Positions 9,769 to 19,437 of a stretch of DNA of 36,523 nucleotides are shown one piece after another. Location of the stretch: assembly GCA_003427395.1 (NCBI GenBank), contig BFEA01000306.1:558259-594781 (forward strand), written 5' to 3'. This stretch comes from Chara braunii (Eukaryota > Streptophyta > Charophyceae > Charales > Characeae). The translations under genes and the position numbers were made by a program. The notes below the pieces were generated by a model. It was not told the DNA's origin, did no database searches, and worked only from the letters and a program-made list of their open reading frames with translations. Positions within the stretch are counted from its first letter, which is position 1. Each line of letters starts with the position of its first letter.

Positions 9769-10330
9769 CATGACTATCACTGACCTCAGATCTTTTATAG
9801 GACTTGCTAGTTACTATAGGAAATTCGTAAGGAACTCACTGATAATTGCGGCTATGAGAAAACTTTTGAAGAAAGAAAAACCTTGGTTATGGAACAAAGA
9901 TTGTGCGTTTGCATTCAAAAAATTGAAACATGTTTTAACTTGTTATCTTGTCTTGAAAGGTGTTGATCCTTCTCTCCCTTTTATTGTCACTACTAAGTCA
10001 AAATGGAATTGAGGTAGTGCTACAACAAGGTGACGATAAGGGTTATAGACCCATTGAGTTTACGTCCAAGCTTCTTCCATCAGATAAAGTGGCTAACTCC
10101 ACATAGGAAAGGGAATTGTATGCTCTAGTTGCAACTCTGGACACCTGGAAACACTATTTGCTCAGAAGACACTTCACTATGTACCCAGACCACTCTACCT
10201 TGAAGTGGATAAAGACTCAACCCCAACTCTCCGACAAGTTAGTTAGATAGTCTGCATTCATTGATATGTTTCACTTGAATTGAAAACTATAGATGCTTTG
10301 TCCAGATCTGATTTCTTTCGAGCTATTGTC
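9769..10330 (+). pseudogene. pol: RT connection and RNase H region of pol
   Basis: After a frameshift, 9770-10012 reads TDLRSFIGLASYYRKFV and on to PFIVTTKSKW, the usual bridge from RT into RNase H. Another shift moves the frame to 10011-10300, which reads EVVLQQ, YRPIEFTSKLLPS, a TAG, RELYALVATLDTWKHYL and TMYPDHSTLKW. This is the Ty3-type RNase H that degrades RNA in the hybrid. The first acidic catalytic position of the TDAS motif is lost (TTKS). Further stops follow at about 10246 and 10280. Confidence 0.88.
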
Positions 10331-10439
10331 TTTTATCTCGATATTGGGAAAAACTTGAAAAATCAAATCCGAAAGTGCTACGCTGATGATCCAATCTAGA
10401 GTTCGATTATTGGGACCCTACAAAGAAACTTTGAACTAT

Positions 10440-11610
10440 TCCCTGAATGTCGAATGTCTGATGGCTTACTCTTCTTTGTTGATAAAATAGAAGAAAGACT
10501 TCGCATTCCATATAAAGAACAGATCGAGAATACAATGATTGGGGAATGTCAAAACACTGAAGGACACTTCGGATTTAAGTAGACGTGTGCTAAAGTTAGA
10601 GAACCCTTTGAATTGAAAGGAATGAATGAGGATGTGTTGACCTATGTGCACACTTATCTTGTTTGCCAAGCCCTCGCATGAGAATCCATTGGGACTATCG
10701 AGAGTCGAGACCACTACCTATTCCAAGTGATCCAGGTGAGTCCATCTCAATTGACTTCACGAGTCTTACCAAGAGTCGAAATAGCAACAGTCAGGTGATG
10801 GTCATTGTTGATCAATTCTCTAAATATGCTATGTTCATTCCTCTGCCAGTCGAGGCAAGAACGAAACTCGTCATCCAAAAGTTCCACATGCGATGGGTTT
10901 CGGAATATGGATTTCCCAAAACCATTGTCTTTGATCGGGATGTATGGTTCAGTGGCCAACAGTGGCAAAAGTTGATGGAAGTATACGACACCCAATTGCC
11001 TATGTCGGCAGGAAAACATCCTGAAACGAATGGATGAACTGATCAGATGAACCGTCAGTGCCAGCAACTCTGCCAATATATGTAAGGCCAAATTAGATAG
11101 ATTGGGATGAGAACTTGCCTAAGATTGCAAGTGCGTACAACAACAGTGTTCACACAGTGACTAGCAGAACACCGAACACACTTCACAAAGGATGGAAGCC
11201 GCGATGTCCCATTGATGCTTTGATCGGGATAGAGTTCAACAACTACCCCCAAGAACACGAGAATTTGTAGTTCTGTATGAAAAAAATATAAGAAAAGTCG
11301 TGGAGAATATTCAGAAAGCCCAACTACAAATGATTGAACAGGCTAACAAACACCGTCGGCCATCAACGTTCAAAGAAGGAGATCTTGTTTGGGTTAAGTC
11401 TAAAGAATTTTCCTCAGAAGAAAATGTATCACAAAAGTTGCTACCTGTCTACTCTGGACCGTGGGAAGTTCTCCAGGTGATAGGGGATACCGATGTTTCA
11501 TCATATAGAATAGATGTACCCCCACACCTCAAAACATATCCTGTCTTTCGCACATCTAAACTACTGCCATATCTAGAAGGTCATGATTTTCCCAACAGAC
11601 CGTCCATCAT
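10440..11610 (+). pseudogene. pol: Integrase region of pol
   Basis: A degraded HHCC-type N-terminal domain is read at about 10460-10670 (EGHFGFK, then HTYLVCQ), with a TAG at about 10580. The rve catalytic core is at 10690-11090: the two catalytic Asp residues are visible in SIDF and VFDRD, but the position of the catalytic Glu after HPETNG and a stop at 11035 reads TDQMNR, an Asp. Stops follow at 11083 and 11098. The C-terminal GPY/F-like domain is intact at about 11300-11590 (LLPVYSGPWEVLQVIG and RTSKLLPYLEG). Integrase would insert the cDNA into chromatin. Confidence 0.92.
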
Positions 11611-11613
11611 GGT

Positions 11614-11863
11614 TTGTGTTTCCTCCTTCAATGGACAGAGGTTATGAAGTTGATAAAATACTTGGAGCATGGATACTTTTCTACAGGTGGTAGAGGAAGA
11701 CCGCAAAAACAGTTCAAGGTAAAATTGAAGTTTAAGCCCCCGTCTGAAGCTTGGTGGTTCAACAGGAAAGAGCTTTTACCTACTGCTCCTGATGCGTGGT
11801 TTGAAAGAAAATTAAGTATGAAGGAATTTTTGCGATGGAACTCGAAAATCGAACTGGCAGGAA
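11614..11863 (+). pseudogene. Chromodomain at the end of integrase
   Basis: The frame at 11640-11868 reads VMKLIKYLEHGYFSTGGRGRP, then QFKVKLKFKPPSEAWWFNRKELL and PDAWFERKL. This matches the chromodomain pattern of an acidic/hydrophobic start, ILEH, a Gly/Arg-rich turn, FKVK, PSEA-W and a final helix. Chromodomains of chromoviruses direct integration towards marked chromatin. The position of the usual WKGY aromatic is LKFK here, so the aromatic cage is incomplete. It is out of frame with the integrase C-terminal block (frame change near 11630). Confidence 0.78.
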
Positions 11864-12315
11864 TGTAGTAACCCACTCAAATATGCCTATGTCGTCAGCC
11901 AAGGGGGCCACCCGCAGGCCATGAAGCGGCCCTCAGGCCCTCAGCCCGATTGAGGGGAACAAAACCCCTAAAATGTGGCTTAAGAGGCCCTGCGCCCGAC
12001 AGTTGCCCGAAGTCAACTATATGTCGAAATATTGAGGCTCACGAGTCAAAGTCTTCACGGACCTAGTCCAGGCCACCGATCAGACACACACTTCGTTGTA
12101 TACATGTATGCAGACAGTATGCCGTCCAAATGGAAGCCTGCAACTGTATGAGATCCAGGTCGTCGGCTGTGAGTCAATCTGAGCCTCTGTAGGTGAGCGA
12201 CCAGAGGCAGGTCAACTTCGTCAATACTACTTATTGACCCTGCCCCTGGGAGTCGACATTCAGTCTTGCCTTGCTGCTTGACGCGAACACGACATTGGCT
12301 TGATGCTGGCTGGAC
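11864..12315 (+). repeat. 3' LTR of the chromovirus, truncated
   Basis: It starts TGTAGTAACCC and follows the 5' LTR from 4307 to about 4755, including gaggctcacgagtcaaagtc and ggtcaactt blocks. Similarity stops after gatgctggctggac at 12315, so about 600 bp of the LTR are missing. The purine tract before it (ggcagga) is weak. Confidence 0.9.
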
Positions 12316-13737
12316 GATGTCGGGCGACTCAAGCCTTATGCCGCCCCTTACTTCCTTGAGAAAAGCACCTGTTGGGGACCGGACCTGAACACTAGACAAA
12401 TTTGGACACATCCTTCCTCGAGATCGACGAGGCCGAGATTAAAGGAGAAGACATCGAAGTCGAGAGGTTGGGAGAACATAATCCACTGATAAAGGGAGAA
12501 CCTTTTCAAAGGACACCAAAAATTTTTATATCCAGAGAATATCTAATAACTATGACGGAAGAGAGAAGCCCGAAAGCGTTGTCGAGAGTATCGGTCCCAC
12601 AGAAGGGACCCTCCCAACCGAGTCACGCAGGATTTTGTAGGACTTTGTCGTAGAGCGTTGCCGCTCCGGCTGAGTGCGCCAGCCATACCTCTCGCGAACC
12701 CCTACGACAGGATAAGGTCACACGAGGTACAACTTACCTCCACCTGAGGAAGTTGTCACCATCCCTTAGGTGGGTGTATCCCCGCCGAGATACCGAACCA
12801 AATGCGAAGTTTTTTCGTATGCAATCGCAGAGGTGGCCCGATCGAGGGTGTTTCTCGTTCGCAATAGCATAGGGGGTGTGCGCAATTAATGCCCGAATCA
12901 GACCCGTACGCGAATCTTCGCCGGAGGCGCTAATCTCTCGAGCGTGACCCTGCGCCGTTCGACTAGGACGGCCAAATCTAACCATGAGATACATCTCATG
13001 AAAATAAGATCAAACTCCCATACGTAAATCGCGCCTAGTCCCTTTTTCCTACCGGACCCATAACCCTCACAAAAGGAAATAGACGAGTAAATATCGCAGC
13101 GACGCAGGCCTTAGTCATATTGACTAGTCATATGCATGGCTACACAAGCAGTCGCAGTCACTATGATGACCTATTATGCAGTACACATAATCACGAGGCC
13201 CTTAGTGGTCTCGAGGGTCCCCTTCGACACTGAGGTGTCAACTAATACACGCCTTGAGGGACTAATCTCTCGACGCTAGACAACTGCTAAGGCGGTTGCG
13301 GACCACACCGTCTTCTGCACCTGCGGAGAGTGAGTGGTATATGGGTTCCGACCCTTTATGGCAGTCTACCCTTATGGCCACGGAGACGGGGCCTTGAAAC
13401 AGGTAAAGGGGTTTGACTTTGATGGTTGCCACGGACATCAACATCCAACTATAAAAACATCAAAAAAAGCAAAGGCAAACGAGGGATTTCTCTTTTCTAT
13501 ATATGAGCACAAAACAGGAGACTATGACTTCCCTCAAAAATATATATGTGATCGCAGACAATTCAAATCTAGGGTCCGAACGACAGTCATACGTGCAAAC
13601 ACATCAAAGGTTCAACATCAGCAAACACGCACTACACGGGGTCAACTTCAACCATTCTCTGTGCCCACACCCCTTTGCCTTATCCACACAAACCCAACCT
13701 TTGTCCAACCTTTCATAATAAAACACTTACTCATTTT
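12316..13737. other. No recognised gene; small hairpins only
   Basis: An 83-codon ORF at 12402-12653 (plus, rich in Glu) and an 86-codon ORF at 12734-12994 (minus) have no motif I recognise. Two short perfect or near-perfect stems are visible: CACCTGAGG/CCTTAGGTG at 12741-12782 and CATGAGAT/ATCTCATG at 12983-13000. Nothing else stands out. Confidence 0.4.
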
Positions 13738-13753
13738 TTAAATGGCCATTTAA
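13738..13753. repeat. Perfect 16-bp palindrome
   Basis: TTAAATGGCCATTTAA is its own reverse complement. It is flanked by a second pair, TTACTC before and GAGTAA after, and overlaps an AATAAA. It could be a cruciform, a terminator-like hairpin or a palindromic target site. Confidence 0.7.
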
Positions 13754-13958
13754 TAAAGTCCGAGTAAAGGGGAAAAAACAAAACAATTCAACCCACAGGG
13801 GCTAAGGCCTTAGGTTGAGTAGTGAAAATGAGTTGGCGTTGGGCCGAAAACCGACCTGTTATCAAAAGACAACAGAAGATGATCCACGTAGGATCAGGCT
13901 GAAGTTAGTAGAGCATCAAATCAATTTGCATAAGAGTGACATGCAACATAGCACATGT

Positions 13959-14150
13959 CAGTGCCCAAGCTATGTTTGAGTGAGTATGAAATAATCCTAC
14001 CTTCCTACCTCAACTCCGAAACTTATATGAAAACGTCAGGAATTTCGGCAGTGCCCAAGCTATGCTTGAGTGAGTATGAAATAATCCTACCTTCCTACCT
14101 CATTTCCGATACTTATCTGGAAATGTCAAGAATGTCGGCGGTATCTTCCC
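13959..14150. repeat. 90-bp tandem duplication
   Basis: Two copies (13959 and 14049, offset 90) share gtgcccaagctatg, then gagtgagtatgaaataatcc, then taccttcctacctca. Because 90 is a multiple of three an ORF (13955-14188) runs through both and would make a 30-residue repeat, but it has no known domain. A mini-hairpin CAAGC-tat-GCTTG is kept in both copies (GTTTG, a wobble pair, in the first). Confidence 0.85.
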
Positions 14151-14199
14151 TATGTGAGGGCATACTATCAAACTCTCAATGGTCCTAAAAATATTACGA

Positions 14200-14910
14200 C
14201 TCCTGTTGCTTTCAAAAAATTTTGGCAGCGCTTCCTGTAGAGAAAGTGCCTTCGCAGAATTTATATAAGACTAAATATGAAATATGAAAGTGATCTTCTA
14301 ACTTTAGAGGTCAAATTTTGTCCAACTCTTTGATTCAGTAGAAATTGGGCAGCATCTCCTTTAGGAAGGTAGGCTTCCCAGATTTATATTAAGTCAAATA
14401 TGAACTTGATAAAACCTAAATTCTGCCAAGACAAAATTCAACTATCTTTTTAGATTTGTAAAAATTTCGGCAACGCTTCCCGAAGGAAAAGTGCCTTTCC
14501 AAAAGATATACAAAGCTAAATATGAAATAAAAAAAGACTCTGATTTCACAAAGTTAAATTTGTCTAACTCTTTGAATTAGTAAAAATTTGAGCAACATCT
14601 TCTTTAGGGAGGTGGGCAAAAGTGTCTTTCCAAAATTTATACAAAGCTAAATATGAAATCCAAGAAGATAACTCTGATTTCACAAAGTCAAATTTGTCTA
14701 ACTCTTTGAATTAGTAAAAAATTGAGCAGCATTTCCTTTAGGGAGGTGGGCTTCTCATATTATCACTAAGTCATATATGAAGTTAGAAAAAGTCAAACTT
14801 CGTAGGGGACAAAATTTAACTATTTGGATTTGCAAAAATTTTGGCAACGCTTACCAGGAGAAGTGACTTTCCAAAATTTATACAAAGCCATATATGAGAA
14901 ATAAAAGCCT
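14200..14910. repeat. ~121-bp diverged tandem array
   Basis: Six units are marked by a conserved ggcarcgcttcc or g(a/g)gcarcatctcc start at about 14223, 14348, 14469, 14590, 14725 and 14843 (spacing 118-135). Each is followed by aaatttata(c/t)aaag(c/t)ta(a)atatgaaat. Two monomer types tend to alternate. In the first type GGCA and TGCC can pair around a CTTCC/GGAA stem. There is no ORF. Confidence 0.75.
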
Positions 14911-15180
14911 ATCCCAAATAATGTTGAAATTTGATTCAAGTAAAAATAAATTTAACTCACAAAATGCAGGAATTGAACAACAACTCCAACACATGGCGAG
15001 CATCTAACGCACTACTTATCAAAGTTACGACTCAGAACAAACAGAACTCACACTCAACCACTTGCAACTCCATACCACAACAAGTGAGTACTCTCACCAA
15101 TACCCCAACTTGTTTTCACACAAGTAGTTCATCATCTCTCAGTTAAGTAAAACCCTAATACCCCAGCTTACATATGGCAT
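14911..15180. other. AT-rich spacer
   Basis: No gene or repeat unit recognised. A 71-codon ORF at 14931-15146 lacks any known motif. Confidence 0.4.
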
Positions 15181-15187
15181 AAGAAGC

Positions 15188-15802
15188 TAAGCCAAACCGA
15201 AGCCACATTGCTTAATCGTTATCTGTGTATACACAAAACAAAGAGCACTACTACTACTCTCTTCTTTAGCCAGTTAGCTAGACCAAACCGAAGCCACATT
15301 GTCTAACCCTGCCAAGTGTTTAAAATCCAAATTTATAAGAATGTCAATCTTTTGGAGACTAGGACTGAGCCAAGCCGAAGCCACATGCTCAATTTGCCTG
15401 TAGATTACATTCTTCATATTCTTAATTAAGTATTTTCTTCGCCCTTCTATGATAAGCTATAATCAGACCAAACCGAAGCCACATTGTTTGACTAGCCGGT
15501 CCAAAAGTAAGAATATAATACATATATATAGAAAATCATATTTTTTAGGTTTCTCTTTTATGTGCGTGACTTCAGACTAAGCCAAACCAAAGTCATATTG
15601 CTTAGTCCGTTGTCCAAACCTCCCTTAGAAAAAAACAAGCAGTTGGATCTGACCAAAACCGCATTACCCAACTCTTAAACCCTTTCAACCGGCATTTCGC
15701 CACAAGAACAACAACCAGGCATGACCGAAGTCACATTGCCCAACTGCATAGATAACAACTTACAGGGGTACGACAATCCAACCTGACCGAAGTCCCATTG
15801 TC
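15188..15802. repeat. Array of eight hairpin units with CCGAAGYCACATT core
   Basis: Eight units contain (c)aaaccgaagccacattg or a variant at about 15196, 15287, 15374, 15472, 15586, 15658, 15724 and 15786 (spacing 62-114). In each, the bases flanking the core can pair, and the paired bases differ between units: TAAGC/GCTTA, TAGAC/GTCTA, TGAGC/GCTCA, TCAGAC/GTTTGA (one wobble), GACTAAGC/GCTTAGTC, AGTTGG/CCAACT, GGCA/TGCC and GACAAT/ATTGTC. The loop core is conserved while the stems vary in a compensated way, as expected for a folded RNA. There is no ORF. Confidence 0.75.
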
Positions 15803-15843
15803 TGACTGTCAAGAAAACAAACAATATGACAGTCAAGTCTAAC

Positions 15844-15890
15844 CACATTACTTTGCTACAAGGGAAACATTACTTTGCTACAAGGGAGAT
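15844..15890. repeat. 22-bp tandem duplication
   Basis: cattactttgctacaaggga is repeated with an offset of 22 bases. Confidence 0.9.
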
Positions 15891-16135
15891 CCAATTACTG
15901 CAAGCAAAATACCTTCCTCCCACCTTCCCCAGTTCACTCCCTGCGAAATCTGATTTCAGACAGGCAAAGAAAAGGAAACTGAAGTTTGCGCATGCATTCC
16001 TTTTATTATTTTACTCCGACTTAATCCATAAAAGCCAAACATATATCATGTAGGAATGCATGCAATACAATCAAGCATCCATCGAGAGAGATACTCATAA
16101 GGGTTTTGGCAGGGATTTACTGAGGGAGTCGAAGG
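15891..16135. other. No recognised feature
   Basis: Low-complexity AT-rich sequence. A 75-codon ORF at 15826-16053 has no known motif. Confidence 0.4.
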
Positions 16136-16290
16136 ATTACCACTCAGTTCCCTACCTCCGGAACTCGGGATTACCACTCAGTTCCCTGCCTCCAGAACTC
16201 CTCCCGAGTTCCGGCAGAGCTCCCGCAATCGGTGGGAAGACCTCCCACAAGGTCTTGCTGCGGTCTTGTGGGTTGCAATCCCACCTGCCG
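16136..16290. repeat. 34-bp duplication and multi-hairpin block
   Basis: attaccactcagttccct occurs at 16136 and 16170. CCGGAACTCGGGA (16158-16170) pairs perfectly with TCCCGAGTTCCGG (16202-16214). Next, GGTGGG (16231) and CCCACC (16280) enclose a stem CCCACAAG (16244-16251)/CTTGTGGG (16265-16272). Together they make three consecutive, strongly GC-paired hairpins. Confidence 0.8.
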
Positions 16291-16780
16291 CCTTCCTCTC
16301 GTAACCTCAGTCTAGACTTAGAGTAAGAAGGACAAAAGAAGGGGTTTTAAACGCTCGAGATACAAGGGAGGGACTGACTGAACTCGTTGGAGAGGGCCTT
16401 GATACCTTCATGGGCCCGAGGGCCCCGCAATGGTGGCCAAAAACACAGTGGAGATGATCAGACCGATCAAAACGTCGAGAAACGATTCTCTGACTAACCT
16501 CCAAGCCGCAACAATAACCTCCTTGCAAAGCTTGATCACTTCTCTGAACCCACAATGTTTCCTTCCTGGCCAGATTGCAGCTACGCAGCCTTGAAAGGGT
16601 GCGTTCAAATAGAGCTCACCCATGTGTTCAACCCAAATGTGAGTTGCGACAACCGAATGCAAACCTGTGGTTACAGTAGCACTTAAAACTGAAGGCCGCC
16701 GTAATGGCCACTTGCTGCAAAGGATCGTAGCAGATCCCTATGGCAGACTATAACAATTATTCGTTGTTGCTGAAAGCAGC
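16291..16780. other. No confirmed gene; weak minus-strand ORF
   Basis: A minus-strand ORF at 16408-16662 (84 codons) contains one hydrophobic stretch (FLDVLIGLIISTVFLATIAG) that could be a membrane segment. I know no family for it, and start and splice context cannot be established. The overlapping frames are shadows. Confidence 0.25.
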
Positions 16781-16782
16781 CA

Positions 16783-16930
16783 CACCTTTACCCTTCTCCA
16801 ATAGAAGTACTTGTAGCTGCCTAAGAACACAACAACAACGCCATGCAGCAACAACACCTTTACCCTTCTCCAATAGTAGTACTTGTAGCTGCTTGAGAAC
16901 ACAACAACAACGCCTTGCTGCAACAGCTTG
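16783..16930. repeat. 72-bp tandem duplication
   Basis: Two copies at 16783 and 16855 share cacctttacccttctccaat, then agtacttgtagctgc, then aagaacacaacaacaacgcc-like sequence. The 72-bp period keeps the frame of an ORF at 16740-17027 (24-residue repeat with Ser/Thr/Gln), but no domain is recognisable. Confidence 0.9.
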
Positions 16931-17117
16931 TTGCTTTGCAACACAACACCTCACTGTAACAACAACAACATACCCGGATGAGGTTATCAGCAGTCGTAGC
17001 GCAAGAGCAACGGTCCATCGCTGCTGAAGATGATAACAACAGCGGAATCCCATAAAAAACAACACTAGTTGTACCTCTTACAAGCGACATAGTCTCCTAT
17101 TCTGTTCGAAATGTGGT

Positions 17118-17672
17118 GTGACGCCGCAAACACAAATATTGATGAAAGATGTCTGCCACCCCCCCAAAGTGCAACCGAAACTCCTCCTGCTGACGCTCGG
17201 TGCCGAGACTACGACCATACAACCACTCTATCCTAAACTGCAGATTGATGAAGCAATCCGCGGATGTCAACTGCAACGGCCGAAGCGTATGCAGGTATTG
17301 GCCATGCAAACCTTCGCCACACACACGTACATACCTTCACAGTTTGTATTGGTACTGGGAATCATGATCAAATGGCTTGCCGAAGGACAGATAGTCCATG
17401 CTCCCACCACTCACGTTGTATGCACAATGAGGACGCATCTTCCACCAGAATGTGGCAAGATACACTTCGAAACAATCGGACAACATCATTTGCGTCAGCT
17501 AAATCCGCCCGCTGCTACGAAAGAAAGGAAGAACTGCAAAATCGTAATGGATCTTTTGCTAGAACCCAGGAAGATACATCCCAGTTCGAAGCTGCTTGTT
17601 GTCGTGCCCGTATTCTGCCAAAATAGGAATAAAAACTTCCATCCAAACATGAAGCATATACCCCCACCTTAG
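17118..17672 (+). CDS. Hypothetical ORF, probably not coding
   Basis: This 184-codon ORF is the longest unbroken one between the retroelement and the rRNA relic. Its product has no recognisable motif, signal peptide or domain. It overlaps a 120-codon ORF in another frame (17264-17626) and runs through repeat units of the 17423-18600 array, whose spacings (115, 81 bp and so on) do not keep frame. I therefore consider it a chance ORF, listed only because of its length. Confidence 0.15.
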   Translation: MTPQTQILMKDVCHPPKVQPKLLLLTLGAETTTIQPLYPKLQIDEAIRGCQLQRPKRMQVLAMQTFATHTYIPSQFVLVLGIMIKWLAEGQIVHAPTTHVVCTMRTHLPPECGKIHFETIGQHHLRQLNPPAATKERKNCKIVMDLLLEPRKIHPSSKLLVVVPVFCQNRNKNFHPNMKHIPPP

Positions 17673-18600
17673 CACTTCACCGTCACATCACCAACAAACA
17701 TGTATCTTCACCTCGCTCTACTAACCTGTTTACTCTCTCTCTCACCCATCCTCCTTGGTTCGTTCTCTCCTTGCTAGCTCGTCTTCGATGCTCTCCATGG
17801 GGGACCACGCAGGTCACGACGCTTCTACCTGAGCTAAAAAAGCCCTAGGTTGTAGGTCGACGTTCGGTTCATCCCGCATCGCCAGTTTTGCAAGTGCTCA
17901 CTACCCCTTCTCTTTTTTTTTCTCTCTGTGACAGCCGCAACCTCAGTGTATGAACGTACCTGACCATCCTTCCGACCAGGATGGTTCGAAGTCAGCGAGA
18001 AGTAGTGGTGGGGAGCGGATTACAGAGACCAAACGGACAAGAGATCGCAACCTCAGCGAAGGTAGGTACGACAGTGGCAGTGGTGGTCATGATCGCTGTC
18101 ACGGACTTCCGCCCCACGGCCTACCAAATGTGCAAAATGAGAATGAATCTTTCGTTAGAACGTTGGAAGATGCATCCCCTTCCCTTCTCACCCCGTGTAA
18201 TACCGAGCACCCTCCAAGTTGTGTCTGCATTGCACCCAATGTGCGATTCCAACCTCGCAATCTAGCATCGCCATTCACTTCGCTTCAACTGAGATCGCAC
18301 TTCTAGCTCCTCCACCCTTCTTCTTTCAACAGCCCACGGGTAAGTCTGCTTACCCTGTGGCTGGCCTCACGCCACGTCCATCGCTAGGATGAGAAAAAAT
18401 CAGAACAATTCTGCTAGAACATGGGTAGATACATTCCCGTAATCTAATTTTCCCTCCTGGGCGCAGACTTTAGCGTCCACCCCGGCCAAACCACGAACCT
18501 ATTGGCAAAACTAAGAACGACATCTCGTTCGCACAACCCGAAAACTATTGGCAAAACTAACAACGACATCTCATTCGCACAAACCGAAAACCTCCACCTA
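17423..18600. repeat. Dispersed ~47-bp motif array, seven units
   Basis: Units start at about 17423, 17538, 17619, 18133, 18393, 18506 and 18552. A consensus is caaaatgagaacg, then atctttcgctagaac, then rtgggaagatacatccc; the last two units are a 46-bp tandem pair lacking the final part. The units are irregularly spaced and in different frames, so the conserved thing is the nucleotide sequence. I do not recognise the family. Confidence 0.6.
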
Positions 18601-19037
18601 TCGCTTTATCTTGCCAGAGGCCATCGAGAATCGCATAAGATCTCCATCTCATATTCCCATAAAATTCTCACCCCCGACACCTTCGCGCACTCAATCTCTC
18701 CTCAAGCTTCCTTCTCCCTACTCTACTACCAAAGCTAACATCGCTAACAAACTTACCCCTACAGAAAACCCCAAGATTGACCTCTCCTTCGTCTAAATCC
18801 GTTGGAGAATAAGCATGTAATGTTCTTTTTTACCCGCCATGTCCGTCCCTCCTCATCTCCTCATTGCTAACGCACTTGTCTGCCCTTCCGTCTAGGTTCT
18901 CAAGATCCTGGCTGCACTGTGGGAACTAGTAGCTACGAGCGGGGGCAACTGCCAGCACAAAGGGAACAACCGGTAAGAGAATGACGGTCTATTGGAGTTG
19001 CGACTACTATGGGAAACTTCAGAGGGAACCCAACCAT
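18601..19037. other. No recognised gene
   Basis: Near 18995-19040 the + strand contains gggaaacttcagagggaaccc, a partial second copy of the adjacent rRNA segment. The rest is unassigned. Confidence 0.4.
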
Positions 19038-19401
19038 CTGAGGGAAACTTTCAGAAGAACCAGCTACTAGACGGTTCGATTTAGTCATTCGCCTCTATAC
19101 CCAAGTCCGACGAACGAGGTGCACTACGATATCGCTGCGTTCGTGTGCCTGAATGCTGCTCCAAACCGTGCGCTAACCCAAACACCACAACGGGTGTCGA
19201 TTAATAGACAACGGGATGATGGTCATGGAAGTCTGAATCCTCTAAGGCGTGCGTAACAAGCGCCTACTGAATCAATCAGTCGTGCAAATGGATGGCGTTG
19301 AAGCACGACCTATGCTCGACCACCGTGGCAATTCTGATGTTGCGACCAGTAGGAGGGCGCGAGCCTGCTGCAAAGCCTGAAGTGTAAGGCGGATCCCACT
19401 G

Positions 19402-19437
<36 letters not shown>

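Larger units (their letters stand above)
4307..12315 (+). mobile_element. Decayed Ty3/Gypsy chromovirus (LTR retrotransposon)
   Basis: The order is LTR, primer binding site, leader, gag, protease, reverse transcriptase, RNase H, integrase, chromodomain, truncated LTR. Integrase after RNase H defines the Ty3/Gypsy class, and the chromodomain after integrase defines a chromovirus. The LTR starts at 4307 and 11864 correspond at a constant offset of 7557 bp for the first stretch and differ by roughly 10-15% by eye, so the insertion is old. Reading frames change at least six times and contain several in-frame stops. The 3' LTR ends abruptly after about 450 bp of similarity, so no target-site duplication can be checked. 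Confidence 0.95.
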
